The notes below the pieces were generated by a model. The model was given only the letters and a program-made list of their open reading frames with translations. It did not search any database and was not told where the DNA came from. Made by a program: the position numbers and the translations under genes. DNA of 64,000 nucleotides from positions 18,567 to 82,566 of the forward strand of contig CAZOFD010000003.1 of the NCBI GenBank assembly GCA_964579135.1, written 5' to 3'. The DNA is from CAG-390 sp964579135. GTDB taxonomy: Bacteria; Bacillota; Clostridia; Oscillospirales; CAG-272. Positions 61,718 through 64,000 of the stretch are shown one piece after another. Positions within the stretch are counted from its first letter, which is position 1. Each line of letters begins with the position of its first letter.

Positions 61718-63160
61718 ATGAATGATTTTGATTTTCGATTGATAAAAGATCTGCGGGCGAAAAACGGAACGACGCAGCGTGCGCTGGCGGCAAAACTCGG
61801 CGTAAGTCCGCGCACCGTTTCGAAATGGGAAAACGGAACTTCGCTTCCGTCCGCGCAGGACGTTTTTTCTTTGTCCGAGATATTCGCCGTTCCGCTCGAC
61901 ACTTTTTACGGAAAAAAGGGCGGCGGTAACGGCGACGATATAAGGGAGAGGACGGACGGAATGTGCTCCGTCGCGGAGATATACAAGATCGGTCGCGGTC
62001 CCTCGAGCTCGCACACGATAGGTCCGGAGAGGGCTTGCATAATATTCGGGGATAAGTATCCCGAGGCAACGGGGTTTCGAGCCGTTCTTTACGGCTCGCT
62101 TGCGAAAACGGGCAAAGGGCACGGCACGGATACCGTTATACGCAAAACTTTTTTGCCGAAAAAATGCGATATAAAGTTCGATCACATCGAAACGGATATC
62201 CCCCACCCCAACACGATGCTGCTTATCGCCGAACGTAACGGCAAAGAAATCGGCAGTGCTCGCGTGTTCAGCGTGGGCGGCGGAAGTATAGTTTTCGAGA
62301 ATGCCGAGGTGGAGCCGCCGCGCGTGGTGTACGGTCAAAGCAAGTTCGGCGATATATCCGAATACTGCAAAAAAAGAAAAATGCGTCTTTGGGAATACGT
62401 TGCCGAAAACGAGGACGCGGATTTTTACGAATATATGCAAGAGGTGTGGAAAAAAATGCGCGAGTCCGTCGAGCGCGGACTTGAGGACGAGGGCGTGCTG
62501 CCGGGCGGGCTCGGTGTGCAAAAAAAAGCGAAAACGCTTTATAACAGCCGACATATAGACGAATCGTCGGAAACGCGCGAAAACAGAATCGTATGCTCGT
62601 ATGCCTTTGCCGTGAGCGAGCAAAACGCCTCGGGAGAAACGATAGTTACCGCCCCCACCTGCGGAGCGGCGGGGGTTGTGCCCGCGGTGCTTTATTATCA
62701 GCAAAAAAAGAACGGCTTTGACGACGTATCTATCATCCGTGCGCTTATGACGGCGGGGCTCGTCGGGAATCTTATAAAAACGAACGCCTCCATATCGGGA
62801 GCGGAATGCGGTTGCCAGGCGGAGATAGGCAGTGCGTGCGCTATGGCGGCTGCTGCGCTGGCGGAGCTTTTCGAGCTCGGCACGGACAAGATCGAATATG
62901 CCGCGGAGATTGCCATAGAGCACCATCTCGGGCTGACTTGCGACCCCATTTGCGGTCTTGTGCAGATCCCGTGCATCGAGCGCAATGCCGTTGCGGCGAT
63001 GCGTGCCATAAACGCCGTGAACCTTTCGAGCTTTTTGTGGAGCACGCGCAAGATCTCTCTTGACAACGTCATCAAAACGATGAAGGAAACGGGGCGCGAT
63101 CTCTCGACCCCGTATAAGGAAACGAGCGAAGCGGGGCTTGCGAAGCTCAGGATCGAATAA
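61718..63160 (+). CDS. sdaA: XRE-HTH domain fused to L-serine dehydratase
   Basis: A 480-aa protein. Residues 1-65 are an XRE-type helix-turn-helix (TTQRALAAKLGVSPRTVSKWENG). From residue 82 a complete L-serine ammonia-lyase follows: MCSVAEIYKIGRGPSSSHTIGP, the beta domain, then the 4Fe-4S Cys residues in PTCGAAG, CGCQAEIGSACAM and CDPICGLVQIPC. The enzyme deaminates serine to pyruvate. Met82 (ATG at 61961) has AGGGAGAGG upstream, so a separate, HTH-free enzyme may also be made. The frame is uninterrupted. Confidence 0.88.
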   Translation: MNDFDFRLIKDLRAKNGTTQRALAAKLGVSPRTVSKWENGTSLPSAQDVFSLSEIFAVPLDTFYGKKGGGNGDDIRERTDGMCSVAEIYKIGRGPSSSHTIGPERACIIFGDKYPEATGFRAVLYGSLAKTGKGHGTDTVIRKTFLPKKCDIKFDHIETDIPHPNTMLLIAERNGKEIGSARVFSVGGGSIVFENAEVEPPRVVYGQSKFGDISEYCKKRKMRLWEYVAENEDADFYEYMQEVWKKMRESVERGLEDEGVLPGGLGVQKKAKTLYNSRHIDESSETRENRIVCSYAFAVSEQNASGETIVTAPTCGAAGVVPAVLYYQQKKNGFDDVSIIRALMTAGLVGNLIKTNASISGAECGCQAEIGSACAMAAAALAELFELGTDKIEYAAEIAIEHHLGLTCDPICGLVQIPCIERNAVAAMRAINAVNLSSFLWSTRKISLDNVIKTMKETGRDLSTPYKETSEAGLAKLRIE

Positions 63161-63252
63161 AAGGCGGCGCACAGCCTTAAAAGGCGTGCGTTGCTCGCTG
63201 CAGCTCGCCGTTGCCGTTTTGGGGCGCGGTGCGAAAATGCGTGAGCGAATAA

Positions 63253-63290
63253 AAAACCTCGGAGTCAGTGCTCCGAGGTTTTGTTTTTTT
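63253..63290. terminator. bidirectional terminator
   Basis: Arms AAAACCTCGGAG (63253-63264) and CTCCGAGGTTTT (63271-63282) followed by GTTTTTTT; the A run on the left serves the minus strand. The right arm overlaps the last codons of the YgjV-like gene. Confidence 0.9.
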
Positions 63291-63834
63291 GCTTTTTGAA
63301 AAGACCGCCGTCACGCCGAACGATGCCCGTTATTACCGAGCACAGCGTCAGTATTTCGCATATTATCGCACCGACGGAGCGGGCTCTGACGTTGTATATC
63401 AGCCACGCGGGCGAGGCGATAAGACCGCAGCGGCGAACGTTTGCCGCGCCGTTCAGCATAAATCCGACGCTTACCGCCGTCATACCGATTACGGGCAAAA
63501 ATTCCGTGGCAAGAGCCGCCGGGGTCGGCTCTTTGCCGAACGCCGTGAAATTGAGAATGTAGACCGCCAGATATATGCATATAAATGCCGCGAGCCACGC
63601 GGGACGATCCGCGCGCAAACGCTTTTTAAATAGAAATATTACGGCGCGTACGGCGGATATCACGTTCATAAGCGCACCGGTATATGCGCCGAGCAACAAA
63701 AAATTAACGGAAAACAGCAAACTGCCGACGAGCTGGCAGGCGATAACGGTGCTTTGCTTTTTCCCCTGATACGATAAAACGTTAAAGACCATAGCGACGA
63801 CGCCTATCGTCTGGGCGATCACGGAGAGATTCAT
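63265..63834 (-). CDS. YgjV-like membrane protein
   Basis: A 189-aa membrane protein with about six hydrophobic helices and the YgjV-family pattern QTIGVVAMVFNVLSYQGKKQSTVIACQ split across the first helices, plus LLGAYTGALMNVIS. Function unknown. Its C-terminal tail is basic and its stop lies within the terminator hairpin. Confidence 0.85.
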   Translation of the reverse strand: MNLSVIAQTIGVVAMVFNVLSYQGKKQSTVIACQLVGSLLFSVNFLLLGAYTGALMNVISAVRAVIFLFKKRLRADRPAWLAAFICIYLAVYILNFTAFGKEPTPAALATEFLPVIGMTAVSVGFMLNGAANVRRCGLIASPAWLIYNVRARSVGAIICEILTLCSVITGIVRRDGGLFKKQKNKTSEH

Positions 63835-63914
63835 TTTTTCTTTTTCGCTCTCTGTCGGAGCTTCCTTTTTGCGATATTGGGTGCAGGCGCGCGTAATGCG
63901 ACGCTTGCGAAAAT

Positions 63915-63948
63915 AAGACCCGTCGTATCATAAAATACGACGGGTCTT
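63915..63948 (-). terminator. terminator after tRNA-Tyr
   Basis: A 14-bp stem (63915-63928 / 63935-63948) with a six-base loop. It directly follows the CCA end of the tRNA on the minus strand and ends in ATTTTC. Confidence 0.75.
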
Positions 63949-64000
63949 GGTGGGGGATGGTGGATTCGGACCACCGAAGTCAGTGACAACAGATTTACAG
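63948..64000 (-). tRNA. tRNA-Tyr (GUA), cut by window end
   Basis: The 3' part of a tRNA on the minus strand. It shows the anticodon arm CTGTAAATCTG (GUA anticodon), a long variable arm (GTCACTGAC) as in bacterial tRNA-Tyr, the T arm GGTGG/CCACC, and an encoded CCA. The T loop reads TCCGAAT, with C where nearly all tRNAs have U55. Confidence 0.88.

Overview
The window looks like a 64 kb piece of a draft genome from an uncultured Clostridia-like Firmicute. Evidence: near-consensus sigma-A promoters (TTGACA-N17-TATAAT) before many genes, short AT-rich spacers in a fairly GC-rich genome, a type-A-like RNase P RNA, a compact argCJBDF operon, RNase M5, LuxS/Pfs, PiT/DUF47 and MtaB. Two runs of exactly 100 N (33197-33296 and 54825-54924) are scaffold gaps; each interrupts genes.

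Layout. 0.2-3.4 kb: two unknown membrane proteins and a metallo-beta-lactamase-fold protein. 3.4-7.5 kb: a hexose/hexosamine salvage operon (sugar nucleotidyltransferase, NahK-like kinase, GalE, GalM) ending in a terminator. 7.7-9.2 kb: a DinB-like protein and a nitrilase-family amidohydrolase. 9.5-14.9 kb, minus strand: argC-argJ-argB-argD-argF behind a perfect promoter and ARG-box-like sites. 15.1-16.3 kb: three small linked genes of unknown function. 16.4-19.5 kb, minus: DUF47, PiT, MtaB. 19.7-25.4 kb: upp, an RluA-type synthase, an Lnt-like acyltransferase and a large lipoprotein. 25.9-31.7 kb: MoxR-DUF58-transglutaminase-like operon in which the transglutaminase has lost its catalytic Cys. 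31.8-34.7 kb, minus: cysS, GtrA (both cut by the first gap) and a TIM-barrel isomerase. 34.8-38.6 kb: luxS, mtnN, an acyl-CoA synthetase and a cytidylate-kinase-like protein.

39.0-49.2 kb is a clearly foreign, AT-richer island. It is bounded by a 14-bp direct repeat. Joining the outer flanks at that repeat restores a perfect 13-bp-stem terminator that would have served a small membrane-protein gene (+) and rnpB (-), so the element inserted into a shared terminator. Its ends hold wrecked mobile genes (TnpV, DUF6809-like, MobC, relaxase, large serine recombinase C-terminus). Its intact cargo is a DUF4143 ATPase, a C5 cytosine methyltransferase, and an operon with its own consensus promoter: a 72-aa protein, a MutL/MORC-like GHKL ATPase, two unknown proteins and a Vsr endonuclease. 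This is the best candidate for a poorly described defence or DNA-modification system.

49.2-56.2 kb: rnpB (-), a DinG/XPD-type Fe-S helicase, Hsp33, a flavin reductase, a Gfo/Idh/MocA oxidoreductase (second gap) and a sugar isomerase. 56.3-60.5 kb, minus: SecB-like, U32, UppP, RNase M5-like and a lipid kinase. 60.7-63.8 kb: a radical SAM protein, an HTH-serine dehydratase fusion and a YgjV-like protein. The window ends inside a minus-strand tRNA-Tyr gene.
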